Shown: one piece after another, positions 13,826-22,776 of the stretch
Numbering within the stretch: position 1 is the first letter of the stretch
Layout of the letters: every line of letters begins with the position of its first letter
NCBI GenBank assembly: GCA_902196205.1
Contig: CABIKM010000022.1
Coordinates: 124,001-188,000, forward strand
DNA: 64,000 bases
DNA from: Candidatus Methylomirabilis lanthanidiphila
GTDB taxonomy: Bacteria; Methylomirabilota; Methylomirabilia; Methylomirabilales; Methylomirabilaceae
Direction: 5' to 3'
Program-made: the position numbers and the translations under genes
The notes under the pieces: generated by a model
Told to the model about the DNA's origin: nothing
Database searches by the model: none
The model's input: only the letters and a program-made list of their open reading frames with translations

Positions 13826-14149
13826 ATGGAAAGTAAGCACGCTGCACTGGAGATCGTAATACCGCTTGGCCCGGTTGACGCGATCCCGCTCGGGCAGGGC
13901 TGCACCTACGTCGTAGACGGCTGTCCCATCGCCGTGTTCCGCCAGCGCGATGGGCAGCTCTTCGCCACTCAAAACGCCTGTCCGCATCGAGGCGGCTCGC
14001 TGGCCGAGGGCATCCTCGGGGACGGAAAGGTGATCTGCCCGCTTCACGCCCGGCAGTTCGATCTGAAGACGGGCGCATCGGGGGACTGCACCGTCCGAAC
14101 CTATCCGGTTCGCGTAGAAGGGGGCGAAATCATCCTCACGCTTGCGTGA
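13826..14149 (+). CDS. nirD: Nitrite reductase small subunit, Rieske type
   Basis: A 107-residue Rieske [2Fe-2S] protein. The cluster motifs are CPHRGG (residues 52-57) and CPLHARQFD (72-80), i.e. C-x-H and C-x-x-H. NirD proteins complete the NADH-dependent nitrite reductase. The three-base spacing to nirB and the shared direction support a complex. The end is the family's VEGGEIILTL strand. No signal or twin-arginine sequence is present, consistent with cytoplasmic assimilation. Confidence 0.9.
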   Translation: MESKHAALEIVIPLGPVDAIPLGQGCTYVVDGCPIAVFRQRDGQLFATQNACPHRGGSLAEGILGDGKVICPLHARQFDLKTGASGDCTVRTYPVRVEGGEIILTLA

Positions 14150-14207
14150 GACAACGGAGGGCTAAAGGGGTAACTCTGATGGGTACGAAGAAGAAGAGCT
14201 GATACCG

Positions 14208-14477
14208 TTACTTCTGCTCTGACCGCTCGCGAGCGTTGCCCTGCATTTTTCTGGAGATGGTATTCTTCAGCCGCCGCGCCTCACGCTTAAATCGAACCAA
14301 CAGCCTTCTCGCCCAGACGAACTCAGTGGCCAGGATTGCCAGACCGATTGGGATCACGACCGTAGCGGGTCCGGGGAGCACAATGAGCACGATGCCGATG
14401 ACCAGGACCGTGAAGCCGATGACGATGACGATAATGCGCTTCGCCTGTTTCAACGTGCTGATCATGACGCCGTGCAT
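14208..14477 (-). CDS. PGPGW-type small transmembrane protein
   Basis: An 89-residue protein with two hydrophobic helices (residues about 17-34 and 38-54) joined by LPGPATVVIPIGLAIL, matching the PGPGW family of putative transmembrane proteins. A strongly basic tail follows (ARRLLVRFKREARRLK). GAGGAGA lies 11 bases before the ATG at 14477; Met5 is an alternative start. It follows purC by 16 bases in the same direction and is likely co-transcribed. The function of the family is unknown. Confidence 0.75.
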   Translation of the reverse strand: MHGVMISTLKQAKRIIVIVIGFTVLVIGIVLIVLPGPATVVIPIGLAILATEFVWARRLLVRFKREARRLKNTISRKMQGNARERSEQK

Positions 14478-14493
14478 CAGTCGACGATTCTCC

Positions 14494-15420
14494 TCATGAC
14501 GACAGATCGGCTTCGGTCAGCCGCCGAAGGGCTTCCTGATACTTGGCGGAGGTTCGCTCCACAATGTCCGGGGGCAGTTCCGGTCCCGGCTCCTGCATTC
14601 CCCAGGCGATCGACTTCAGGTAGTCTCGCACAAACTGCTTGTCGAAGCTCGGTTGGGACCGGCCAGGCGTATAGGTATCGCACGGCCAGAAACGGGAGGA
14701 GTCGGGGGTCAGCGCCTCGTCGATCAGGATGAGATTGCCGTCCAGCAGCCCAAACTCGAACTTGGTGTCGGCGATGATGATCCCTCGCTCCAAGGCATGC
14801 GCCCGCGCTCGCTCGTACAGCGCCAGACTCGCCCCTCGCACACGCTCAGCCAGCTCCGAACCCACTTGGGATGCCGCCTCATGAAACGTGATGTTGATAT
14901 CATGCGCCCCCTGCTCCGCCTTTGTTGAAGGGGTAAAGAGCGGCGGGTCGAGGCGACAGGACTCCAGCAACCCCGCCGGAAGCGGGATGCCGCACACGGT
15001 CCCTGTCTTTTGGTATTCCGCCCAGCCGGAGCCGGACAGGTAACCCCGCACGATGCATTCAATGGACAGCGGCTTCGTCTTCTTGACCAGCATACTCCGT
15101 CCCTGGAGTATCTCGCGGTAGGGCCGACACGCCGGCGGGAAGGCATCGACCTCGGTCGTGATCAGGTGATTGGGCACCACGTCCGCGGTGACCTGAAACC
15201 AAAACGCCGAGAGTGCCGTGAGCACCCTCCCCTTTCCTGGAATGCCCGTCGGCAGAACCACATCAAATGCTGAAATTCGGTCTGTCGCGACCAGCAGCAG
15301 ACGATCACCAAAGTCATAGATGTCCCGGACCTTCCCCCTTGCGCAGAGGGCGAGATCAGGACACTCCGTTTTCAGCACCACCGGTTCCGTTACGTCCGTT
15401 GCGATATTATAGTTATCCAT
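14494..15420 (-). CDS. purC: Phosphoribosylaminoimidazole-succinocarboxamide (SAICAR) synthase
   Basis: A 308-residue PurC of the longer type (about 300 residues, against about 240 in enteric bacteria). Motifs: [25 protein letters not shown] near the N-terminus, split here as GKVRDIYD and [52 protein letters not shown]; and [12 protein letters not shown]. These bind ATP, CAIR and aspartate. It catalyses the ATP-dependent joining of CAIR and aspartate in purine synthesis. No other pur genes are adjacent. It is divergent from a LysR gene across 181 bases that could hold both promoters. Confidence 0.95.
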   Translation of the reverse strand: MDNYNIATDVTEPVVLKTECPDLALCARGKVRDIYDFGDRLLLVATDRISAFDVVLPTGIPGKGRVLTALSAFWFQVTADVVPNHLITTEVDAFPPACRPYREILQGRSMLVKKTKPLSIECIVRGYLSGSGWAEYQKTGTVCGIPLPAGLLESCRLDPPLFTPSTKAEQGAHDINITFHEAASQVGSELAERVRGASLALYERARAHALERGIIIADTKFEFGLLDGNLILIDEALTPDSSRFWPCDTYTPGRSQPSFDKQFVRDYLKSIAWGMQEPGPELPPDIVERTSAKYQEALRRLTEADLSS

Positions 15421-15601
15421 AGTTAGCTTAAAAGGCGAACTCCTTACAGGCAGGTGGGTTGATATGGCCGTGAATCAATGCCGCGCGGTCCAGCGTATTG
15501 CTGCAATATCGGTGTAGTGTGCAACAGTCTCGCGACAAAGTCAAATACAGTTATTCACGAAATATCTCCTCTATTTATAACAGTTTCTTTATAATAGAGC
15601 T
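15421..15601. promoter_or_regulatory. Divergent purC / lysR intergenic control region
   Basis: It is AT-rich near the LysR start, with two TTATAA blocks flanking CAGTTTCT. TTATTCACGAAATA has the T-N11-A spacing of LysR operators. The binding assignment is tentative. Confidence 0.35.
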
Positions 15602-16540
15602 ATGACCTTTCATCAGCTTCGCGTCTTTCTGGCAGTCGCCAGACACGGCAGCTACTCGCGCGCCGCCGCGGAGCTGTTTTTGTCCCAACCCGCCGTCTCG
15701 GCGCAGGTTCGCGAGCTCGAGCGGGCCCTTGAGGCGACCTTCTTCGAACGGGTCGGACGGACCATCGTCTTGACCGAGGCCGGCAAGGAACTCCTGCTCT
15801 ACGCCGAACGGATCTGCACGCTGACCGACGAAGCGAGGCTGGCGATGCAAGAGCTCGACGGCCTGAAGCGGGGACGGATTGCCGTCGCCGCCGTCAGCAC
15901 CGCCGGCGCCTATGTCCTGCCTTCATTGCTCGGCGCATTTCAGCAGCAGTATCCCGGTATCACTATCAATCTGGAGGTCACCAACCGCGCGCTGGCGCGA
16001 GATCGCCTGGTGCACAACGAGGTTGATCTCGTCGTCATGGGACGACCCCCTGAGGAGGTTCCGCATGTGGCCGAGCCGTTTCTCTCTGACGAGATCGTGG
16101 TTGTCGTCGCCCCATCTCATGCGCTTGCTGCAGCCAGGCGGATTCCGGTAGATCGTCTGGCGCAGGAGGTCTTTATCGCGCGCGAGGTGGGCTCAGGTAC
16201 CCGTCTGAATGCGGATGAATTCTTCCGGCAGCAAGGGGTGAAGCTCCGGGTTGGGTTGGAGCTGGGGGATAACAGCGCCGTCAAGGAGGCGGTCGCCGCC
16301 GGGCTTGGGATTGCCCTGCTCTCCCGTCACGTTCTTCGGATGGAACTCGCGCTCAAGCGTCTGGTGGTGCTGGATGTTCAGGGGCTTCCGCTGCGGCGGC
16401 AGTGGTTTGTGGTACACCGTGAAGACAAACACCTCAGTCGGGCGGCGATCGCGTTCAAGGCATTCCTGCTCACCTCGGCCGAGGCGGTATTGGCGTCTGC
16501 AGGTCAACCCCGGCACAGTAAAGGGCGCCCGCGCGACTGA
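15602..16540 (+). CDS. LysR-family transcriptional regulator (CbbR-like)
   Basis: A 312-residue LTTR. The N-terminal winged HTH (residues 3-62) reads FHQLRVFLAVARHGSYSRAAAELFLSQPAVSAQVRELE in outline, closest to CbbR/CysL-type regulators. The linker helix and the periplasmic-binding-like effector domain follow, with GRIAVAAVSTAGAYVLPSLL and VGSGTRLNADEFF, the latter resembling the effector-site turn of CbbR proteins. It is transcribed away from purC. No Calvin-cycle gene is in this window, so its target cannot be read from context. It probably activates genes elsewhere in response to a metabolic signal. Confidence 0.85.
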   Translation: MTFHQLRVFLAVARHGSYSRAAAELFLSQPAVSAQVRELERALEATFFERVGRTIVLTEAGKELLLYAERICTLTDEARLAMQELDGLKRGRIAVAAVSTAGAYVLPSLLGAFQQQYPGITINLEVTNRALARDRLVHNEVDLVVMGRPPEEVPHVAEPFLSDEIVVVVAPSHALAAARRIPVDRLAQEVFIAREVGSGTRLNADEFFRQQGVKLRVGLELGDNSAVKEAVAAGLGIALLSRHVLRMELALKRLVVLDVQGLPLRRQWFVVHREDKHLSRAAIAFKAFLLTSAEAVLASAGQPRHSKGRPRD

Positions 16541-16580
16541 ATCACCGCGTGCGTTGGAGCGTCACGACCCGCCAAAACAT

Positions 16581-18044
16581 TCAGCTTTTCGTCTGTTCCT
16601 CGTCGCCGCGACCAGGCGCGATTCCCAGCTCTCGGAGTTTCTTGCGAAGCGTGTTGCGATTAATCCCGAGCAACTCAGCCGCTCGAAGCTGGTTGCCGCC
16701 GGTTCTCTCCAGCACACGCAACAGCAGGGGTCGCTCGAGCGCCGCCAGAAAATACGCATAGATCTGTCCGTCTCGTTCCTGTTTCAGGCGGGCAAGCTCG
16801 CCCGTAATCCCCTGAGACAGCACCCGCTCAAAGGACGATCTGCCGGAGGCGGCGCCTGCTTCCTCCGCCTGCAGGAGCGCGGCAGGCAAATGCTCCGGCA
16901 AAATAAGAGAGGTCGGAGCCAGCACGCAAGCCCTTTTGACGGCGTTCTCCAGCTCGCGGACATTTCCCGGCCAGCGATACGCGAGCATCAGTTCAAGCGT
17001 CTCAGGCGGCAGGCTCTTTGGCTCCTGCTTCTGCTCTTCTGCAAACTGGTGGAGGAAGTGGTTGACAAGCAGCGGGATATCTTCGATTCGCTCTCGGAGA
17101 GGCGGAAGGGTAATGGCCACGACATTCAAACGGTAGTACAGGTCTTCTCGGAAGCTCTTCTGTGCGACGGCGGCTTCGAGGTATTGATTGGTGGCGGCAA
17201 TAACCCGCACATCGGCTGAGAGCGACCGTTCGCCTCCTACCCGCTCGAATTGCCGTTCCTGGAGCACGCGCAGGATTTTAGCCTGCAGGCCGATATCCAT
17301 GTCGCCGATCTCGTCAAGGAAGATCGTTCCGCCCTCGGCGAGCTCGAACTTGCCGCGTCGAAGCGCGCTGGCGCCCGTAAAGGCGCCGCGCTCATGGCCG
17401 AACAGCTCACTCTCCAGGAGTTCACGGGGGATGGCCGCACAGTTGATGGCGACGAACGGACGCGCCGATCGTCGGCTGTTGTAATGAATCGCCTTGGCCA
17501 GTAGCTCCTTGCCGGTCCCGCTCTCTCCCCTGATGAGGACGGTCAGGTCGCTGGCGGCCATCTTGCCCACCAGCTTGAAGATTTGCTGCATGGCCGGGCA
17601 GAGGCCGACCACTCCACCGAAGTCGAAGGGCCGACCGCCGAGGGCCTCCATCTGCGCGACACGCTCGGTAAGCTCGCGGATCTCGAACACCCGCTGTACG
17701 GCAATCGTGAGCTCACCGAAGTCGAAGGGTTTCGTAATGTAGTCGTAGGCGCCGCGCTTCATCGCCTGGACCGCAGCCTGGAGCGTACCGAAGGCGGTCA
17801 TGATGATGACGGGAAGCTCAGGACGGGCCTCTTTGATCTTGCTGAGCGTTTCCAGTCCCTCCGCGCCAGGCATCTTGATATCCATGAGGACAAGATCAAT
17901 GCCGGGCTCTGCGGCTCGAGCCAGTCCTTCCACTCCGTTGGCGGCCAGCACCACCCGATGCCCCTCGCGCTCGAGCGCCTTGCGCAAGGCCCAACGGATA
18001 CTTTCTTCGTCATCAACAACGAGAATCTGTCGTGTTGGATTCAT
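16581..18044 (-). CDS. NtrC-type sigma-54-dependent response regulator
   Basis: About 487 residues from ATG 18044; an ATG at 18071 would overlap the kinase gene. A receiver domain with the phospho-Asp in [10 protein letters not shown] and TAFGT/KPF switch residues is followed by an AAA+ domain. That domain has Walker A GESGTGKE, the sigma-54 contact loop GAFTGA, Walker [12 protein letters not shown] and WPGNVREL. The C-terminus is a Fis-type HTH ([18 protein letters not shown]). It would activate sigma-54 promoters when phosphorylated by the kinase encoded just upstream. The position a few genes from nirBD suggests nitrogen control, which is inference. Confidence 0.9.
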   Translation of the reverse strand: MNPTRQILVVDDEESIRWALRKALEREGHRVVLAANGVEGLARAAEPGIDLVLMDIKMPGAEGLETLSKIKEARPELPVIIMTAFGTLQAAVQAMKRGAYDYITKPFDFGELTIAVQRVFEIRELTERVAQMEALGGRPFDFGGVVGLCPAMQQIFKLVGKMAASDLTVLIRGESGTGKELLAKAIHYNSRRSARPFVAINCAAIPRELLESELFGHERGAFTGASALRRGKFELAEGGTIFLDEIGDMDIGLQAKILRVLQERQFERVGGERSLSADVRVIAATNQYLEAAVAQKSFREDLYYRLNVVAITLPPLRERIEDIPLLVNHFLHQFAEEQKQEPKSLPPETLELMLAYRWPGNVRELENAVKRACVLAPTSLILPEHLPAALLQAEEAGAASGRSSFERVLSQGITGELARLKQERDGQIYAYFLAALERPLLLRVLERTGGNQLRAAELLGINRNTLRKKLRELGIAPGRGDEEQTKS

Positions 18045-18055
18045 GGCATGAAGCC

Positions 18056-19258
18056 TTACGCGGTCCCCCAAGATTCATTGTGAGGCGAGACGGCCTCGGA
18101 TTGCTTCGCCAGAGGAAGCCAGACGCGAAACGTGCTGCCCCTGCCTGGTGAGCTTGTCGCCTCCATGGCCCCGCCATGGTCCTCTACGATCCGGAGGCAG
18201 ATGGCCAGCCCCAATCCCGTTCCTCCCTCCTTTGTCGTAAAGAACGGGGTGAACAGGTGGCGCTCGATCTCGGGATCGAACCCGCTTCCCTGATCGAGAA
18301 TCTCGGCCACCGCCACCGATCGGCCCCCGCAGCGTTTGGCCGACCGTTCATAACGTGTTCGGACAGTCAGATCCCCGCCGTCCGACATCGCCTCTGCCGC
18401 ATTGCGGATCAGGTTCAGAAAGAGTTGTCGGACTTCGGAGGGATCGGCGAGGATGTCCGGGAGTTGCGGGTCGTACTGCCGCTGAACTGCGATATGAGCG
18501 GCGTCCAGCGGCACCCGCTCTAAAAAGAGGAGACTGTCAAGAATTTCGTGCAAGTTGCACGAGCGAAGGACCGGACCTCGTGGTGTCGCAAACGACAGGA
18601 GGCGCTCGACGATTGCGCCGAGTCGATCAACCTCCTTCACGATGACCGAGGTGTATTCACTCAGGGCAGGAGGAAAGTCGGGCTCCCCCTCGAGTAGCTG
18701 CGCCGCCCCTCTAAGGCCGGCCAGCGGATTTCGGATCTCATGTGCCACCCCGGCGGCTACCGTTCCCAGCGCTGCCAGGCGGTCCGATCGCTGCAAGCGC
18801 TCCTCCAGCTCCCTGATCCCGGTCTGATCACGAATCGCCAGGACGATGCCGCGCGCCTGCCCCGTGCCATCGCTGATGAGGGAGGAGACGGCGCTGATGA
18901 CCACGTGCGAGCCGTCCTGCCTCGTTAATCGGGCATCGAAATCGGCGTGCGTCCGACCGCTCTCCATGGTTTTTCGCACCAACTCTCGCAGCGAGCGATC
19001 ATTCGGAAATACCTGCTCGAAGGGCCGACCATGAAACATCTGAGCCGACAGTCCCATCAGCTCCTCCGCTGCCTGATTGATGGAGCGGATACGGCCATCC
19101 GGTTCGACGGTGATAATGCCGTCCTGCAGGCTTCCCAGCAGATCCTCATAATAGGCCCGCAGCGACTCGATCGACGCGCTGAGTTCCTCACACTGTCGCC
19201 TGACTTCTTTCAACTTCGACGCACTGGGTGCGTCTGGCTTTTCAGACCTCCCCGGCAT
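18056..19258 (-). CDS. PAS-domain sensor histidine kinase, NtrB-like
   Basis: A 400-residue soluble kinase. A coiled-coil start (residues 15-45) leads into a PAS domain (GIITVEPDGRIRSINQAAEEL), then HisKA with the phospho-acceptor His in GVAHEIRNPLAG. The HATPase domain carries the N box LFLNLIRNAAEAM, G1 ILDQGSGF, the F box FTPFFTTKEGGTGLGLA split over FFTTKE and GTGLGLA, and GRGSTFRVWLP. No transmembrane helix is present, so it senses a cytoplasmic cue as NtrB does. It is transcribed first, with the regulator gene following within about 11 bases. Confidence 0.9.
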   Translation of the reverse strand: MPGRSEKPDAPSASKLKEVRRQCEELSASIESLRAYYEDLLGSLQDGIITVEPDGRIRSINQAAEELMGLSAQMFHGRPFEQVFPNDRSLRELVRKTMESGRTHADFDARLTRQDGSHVVISAVSSLISDGTGQARGIVLAIRDQTGIRELEERLQRSDRLAALGTVAAGVAHEIRNPLAGLRGAAQLLEGEPDFPPALSEYTSVIVKEVDRLGAIVERLLSFATPRGPVLRSCNLHEILDSLLFLERVPLDAAHIAVQRQYDPQLPDILADPSEVRQLFLNLIRNAAEAMSDGGDLTVRTRYERSAKRCGGRSVAVAEILDQGSGFDPEIERHLFTPFFTTKEGGTGLGLAICLRIVEDHGGAMEATSSPGRGSTFRVWLPLAKQSEAVSPHNESWGTA

Positions 19259-19609
19259 ACGACAACCTCTTCGATAACGCCATGCTCATTTGGCGTACCG
19301 GCCAATCAGCCCGGCCCTTCAACTCGGTGACACACCAGGCCGCGAGCACCGAACGATTGGCATCGGTATCGACATCTCGACCGCGCTGCACGGATTGAAG
19401 GTTCAGCGCCCACGCCCACTGTTGGGTCGGATCGCAGGCGTGACTGGTTGAATGGTCGAGACGATCGAGAGGAGCGTAGCGATGAAAGGGTGGGACGGGG
19501 CCAACACACTCGGCCCCGTCATGAGATTAACGGCGGCAGGCAGCCTGCGAGCCTGGCCGCCGGCACTATCAATGATGCAGTCCGAGCTGGTACCGACCTG
19601 CGCGCCAAT
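19259..19609. other. Gene-free stretch with a strong hairpin
   Basis: A perfect 9-bp stem GACGGGGCC / GGCCCCGTC with a 9-base loop lies at 19494-19520. Just downstream is a weaker stem around GGCGGCAGGC. There is no T run. A 43-codon frame from 19482 spans the hairpins and has a Shine-Dalgarno-like AGGAG, but no recognisable protein features. An untranslated structured RNA or terminator is equally possible. Confidence 0.35.
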
Positions 19610-19825
19610 CTAGGATTTACGGTGATGCTTTTGCTCGTGAGCCCGCTGGCTGTTGACGATCCAGTCTTCGATGGCCTCTTTTTTGAACCGCCAGACGTTC
19701 CCCAGCTTCCAAGCCGGGAGCGTCCCCTCTCTGGCCATCCGGTAGATCGTCGACTTGTTGAGCCGGAGGAAACGAGCGACCTCCTCCAGGGTCATGATTG
19801 TTGGCCGTCGCTCCTGCTTTTGCAT
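19610..19825 (-). CDS. BldC/excisionase-type helix-turn-helix protein
   Basis: A 71-residue protein from ATG 19825, behind a strong GGAGGGGG. Residues 9-57 read TIMTLEEVARFLRLNKSTIYRMAREGTLPAWKLG in outline, followed by WRFKKEAIEDWI. This is the HTH_17 (MerR-like, excisionase) DNA-binding domain, with the WRF wing and the closing W helix. Such proteins are either phage or mobile-element excisionases or small chromosomal regulators. No integrase is adjacent, so a regulator of nearby genes is as likely. The C-terminal tail is basic and His-rich (EQKHHRK). Confidence 0.8.
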   Translation of the reverse strand: MQKQERRPTIMTLEEVARFLRLNKSTIYRMAREGTLPAWKLGNVWRFKKEAIEDWIVNSQRAHEQKHHRKS

Positions 19826-20083
19826 TCGTCCCCCCTCCATCAGACTGACTCCGCAGGCTCCGTTGCCCGCTCCTGCCGTCATTGGCAGTTGTTGTTTGGT
19901 TGACCTCCTACGAACGCTCTTCCATATTACTGCGCGTAACTCTAAATGGCCAATACTGACCTTGTCAAGTGTTTTCTAACGGTCCAGCCGCTATTGCCGT
20001 CATTGAAACTCTTAGCCAAGACTACCCGCCACGTGCGCTGTGAGGTCACAACCAACACAATCGAAGGCGGCCAGGGCAAGGCA

Positions 20084-20317
20084 TCACTCTACAACGACGT
20101 TCGTTGTGGTGCGCAGCACCCCCGATACAGCCTGGATCCTCGAGATGATCGTGATCCCCAACGCGTTGATATCCGGCCCCTCCACAAAGGCGATGACGTC
20201 GTGTGGACCTGTCACAGCATGCGAGAGCTTCACTCCGGGAATACCGGATATCAGCTTGGCCACGTCTTTAGATCGACCTGCCACACACTCAAGGAAGACA
20301 AACGCGGACACCGCCAC
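20084..20317 (-). CDS. Stand-alone Lrp/AsnC ligand-binding (RAM) domain protein
   Basis: A 77-residue protein from GTG 20317 behind AAGGAGG. It consists only of the RAM fold: VSAFVFLECVAGRSKDVAKLIS, IPGVKLSHAVTGPHDVIAFVEG, LGITIISRIQAVSGVLRTTT. The DNA-binding helix-turn-helix of Lrp proteins is missing. Such short proteins form oligomers that bind amino acids or related ligands. It sits between a small HTH gene on the same strand and the divergent formate dehydrogenase operon. A regulatory partner role with either is inference. Confidence 0.8.
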   Translation of the reverse strand: MAVSAFVFLECVAGRSKDVAKLISGIPGVKLSHAVTGPHDVIAFVEGPDINALGITIISRIQAVSGVLRTTTNVVVE

Positions 20318-20641
20318 TTTCACCCTCCTTAGAATTGAACACCAGGCATCATATCCACACCCGTACAGGTCGTGCAACTGCACAGCCGTACACCTCTACA
20401 GTTCATGTAGCATCTTTAAAGCTAAATTGCAACAACAAAATAGCTTGCGGCACACTCCGACCTGACCTCACGATACACCACACAATACTGCGCCGTACCC
20501 CTTGACATGGAGACGGTCTTCATGCGACTGTCCGGGTACCTTTGGTCTGTTTGGTCATCTGGCCTGTTTGGTCTTTCTGGTCCAGACGTAACAGACGTGA
20601 TAGACGCAATGGACATTGGAGCTCGATCAGAGAGAGAAGCC
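20318..20641. other. Upstream region of the formate dehydrogenase operon with a TGTTTGGTC-type repeat tract
   Basis: From about 20539 to 20584 the words TTTGGTCTGTTTGGTC, CTGTTTGGTC and TTTCTGGTCCAGAC follow each other as imperfect short repeats. An open frame reaching back to 20507 crosses this tract, but the encoded residues are Trp/Ser/Gly-rich and unlike the protein family, so it is taken as non-coding. TTGACA occurs at 20502-20507. Confidence 0.4.
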
Positions 20642-22774
20642 GTGCCACAGGAAGACCATGACGTGATTCACGCGCCCATTGCGCATTTCCCGCGGGAGCG
20701 GACCTGGCTGCTGCCGGCATTGCAAGCGGCGCAGGAGGCTGAGGGCTGGCTGAGTCCGGAGAGCCTGATAGCAGTCGCCCGGCACCTTCGGGTTCCCAAC
20801 AGCGAGGTGTACGGCGTTGCCACCCACTACCCGGAGTTCCGGCTCGTCGAGCCAGGGTCGCACCTCGTTCGGGTATGCACCGGTGTGAGCTGCCGCATCC
20901 AGGGCGGCCCGACACTCCTTCACGCCCTGCAGGACCGTCTTGGGCTCCGAGTCGGCGAGACAGCACCGGATCATAGCATCACCCTCGAAGAGGCCGACTG
21001 CCTCTTCAGATGTGCGATGGCCCCTGTCGTCGAGGTAGATCATCGCTGCTATGGACGAGTGGGCGTGGATCAACTCGACAGACTGTTCGATCCCCCCGCC
21101 GCCCGGAAGTCTGCCGTCTCCGTCCCGGCCTTCTCGAAACCAGCCGCCAACACTCCAACAGCAACCCTGGAGCAACTCTTTGCGCAATCGCTCACCGATG
21201 CTGCTGCAGAGTTCAGGCTGGTGGTCAACGTGGGGAGTTGTAGCGAGTCGGTCGGAGCTCACCTCTTGGTGGATCGACTGACAGAAGAGATGCAGCGCCA
21301 GGGCCTGTCTGCAACCGTCGTGGAGGGCGGCTGTAACGGGATGTGCTATGCCGCTCCCGTTGTGGAACTGCACCGACCCGGCTGGCCAAGAATCAGCCTC
21401 AAGCGGGTGATACTGGAGCACATCCCCTCGTTGGTCTCGGCGCTGAAGGCTGATCGCTGTCCTGCTGACATTGAGGCGGTGGCCTGGCAGCCGTCGTCCT
21501 GGCGCGGGATTCCCGGACTCGATCAGGAGCCATTCCTTCGCGGCCAGCATCGAGCCGTCCTCGGGCGTTGTGGCACGGTCAATGCGAACGACTTGGCCGA
21601 CGCCCTGCGTCAAGGCAGCTACGCAACCTTCGCTCGCGTCCTTGAGCAAGGCGACCCAATGGCGGTCATCAACGAGGTCCAAGCCTCCGGCCTTGCGGGG
21701 CGGGGCGGGGCGTACTTCGGCGCCGCGCGCAAATGGGAGGCCTGCCGCAACGCATCAGGCTCTCCCAAGTATCTCGTGGTCAACGCCGAGGAGGGTGAGC
21801 CCGGCATCTTCAAGGACCGCCATCTGATGGAGGGCGATCCCCATCAGCTCTTAGAAGGGGTCCTCCTGGCGGCCTTTGCCTCCGGAGTCGGCAGCGGCAT
21901 TCTCTTCGTCAACGGCGAGGCCGACCTCGCGGCGCATCGCATGGAACACGCCCTCCGATCGGCTGAGGCTGCGGGACTGCTTGGCGAGCGGATCCTTGGC
22001 AGCGATTTCTCCTTCCAGCTTGAGCTTCGGCGAGGCGCGGGCGGCTTTATACTCGGAGAAGAGACGGCACTCATGGAGGCCATCGAAGGTAAACGCGCCA
22101 TGCCCCGTACCAAACCGCCGTTTCCGGTGGAGGCAGGGCTGTGGGGCAGGCCCACGGTGATCAATAACGTCGAAACGCTCGCTGCGGTGCCGCTGATCGT
22201 CAGTCGAGGGGCCGCGTGGTTTGCGGCCATCGGCGGAGGAATGGGAACCAAGCTGTTCGGTCTCTCCGGCCATCTTGCCCGACCCGGGATCGCGGAGGCG
22301 CCGATGGGCGTGACGCTCCGTCACCTGATCGAAGAGATCGGTGGCGGAGGCATAGATGGACAAACCCTTAAGGCGGCGCTCGTCGGCGGACCCTCCGGCA
22401 CAATCGTCCGCTCGAGCCGATTCGACGAGCCGCTGATCCCGGGTAAAACCATCTCACCGGGCAGCGGAGGTGTGGTCGCCCTCGGCGGTGGCGTCTCGAT
22501 CAACGACGTGACCCGGACCCTCCTCGCCTTCAATGCTCAGGAGTCGTGCGGCAAGTGTACGCCGTGTCGAGAGGGAACAGGCCGCCTCCTCGCGCTCCTT
22601 CAGCAGCCCCAGAACTCGGGCCGGCGAAGGGAGCTTGAGGAGTTGGCTGAGGTCGTACGGCTGGCGTCGTTGTGCGGCCTTGGTCAATCGGCGCCCTTAT
22701 CGCTCCTCTCGGCGCTTAATCAGTTTCCTCAAGAGATGACATCAACCCCGCCTAAGATCAACGAAAGGGGATGA
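20642..22774 (+). CDS. NAD-dependent formate dehydrogenase diaphorase subunit (NuoE-NuoF fusion)
   Basis: About 710 residues; the GTG at 20642 behind GAGAGAG is preferred, with ATGs at 20609 and 20507 as alternatives. The first domain is NuoE-like with [2Fe-2S] ligands CTGVSC and CLFRC. A second thioredoxin-like [2Fe-2S] domain carries GSCSES and GGCNGMC. The C-terminal 420 residues are NuoF/HoxF-like: GRGGAYFGAARKW (FMN and NAD site), NAEEGEPGIFKDRHLMEGDP, and the [4Fe-4S] ligands ESCGKCTPCREGTG plus SLCGLG. It passes electrons from the catalytic subunit to NAD+. The next gene overlaps or abuts at ATGA. The fusion replaces separate gamma and beta subunits. Confidence 0.9.
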   Translation: MPQEDHDVIHAPIAHFPRERTWLLPALQAAQEAEGWLSPESLIAVARHLRVPNSEVYGVATHYPEFRLVEPGSHLVRVCTGVSCRIQGGPTLLHALQDRLGLRVGETAPDHSITLEEADCLFRCAMAPVVEVDHRCYGRVGVDQLDRLFDPPAARKSAVSVPAFSKPAANTPTATLEQLFAQSLTDAAAEFRLVVNVGSCSESVGAHLLVDRLTEEMQRQGLSATVVEGGCNGMCYAAPVVELHRPGWPRISLKRVILEHIPSLVSALKADRCPADIEAVAWQPSSWRGIPGLDQEPFLRGQHRAVLGRCGTVNANDLADALRQGSYATFARVLEQGDPMAVINEVQASGLAGRGGAYFGAARKWEACRNASGSPKYLVVNAEEGEPGIFKDRHLMEGDPHQLLEGVLLAAFASGVGSGILFVNGEADLAAHRMEHALRSAEAAGLLGERILGSDFSFQLELRRGAGGFILGEETALMEAIEGKRAMPRTKPPFPVEAGLWGRPTVINNVETLAAVPLIVSRGAAWFAAIGGGMGTKLFGLSGHLARPGIAEAPMGVTLRHLIEEIGGGGIDGQTLKAALVGGPSGTIVRSSRFDEPLIPGKTISPGSGGVVALGGGVSINDVTRTLLAFNAQESCGKCTPCREGTGRLLALLQQPQNSGRRRELEELAEVVRLASLCGLGQSAPLSLLSALNQFPQEMTSTPPKINERG

Positions 22775-22776
22775 CG

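Noticed and set aside
15602-16540. Assigning the LysR regulator to Calvin-cycle control
   Set aside because: The sequence is CbbR-like, but no RuBisCO or related gene is in the window, so only the family was called.
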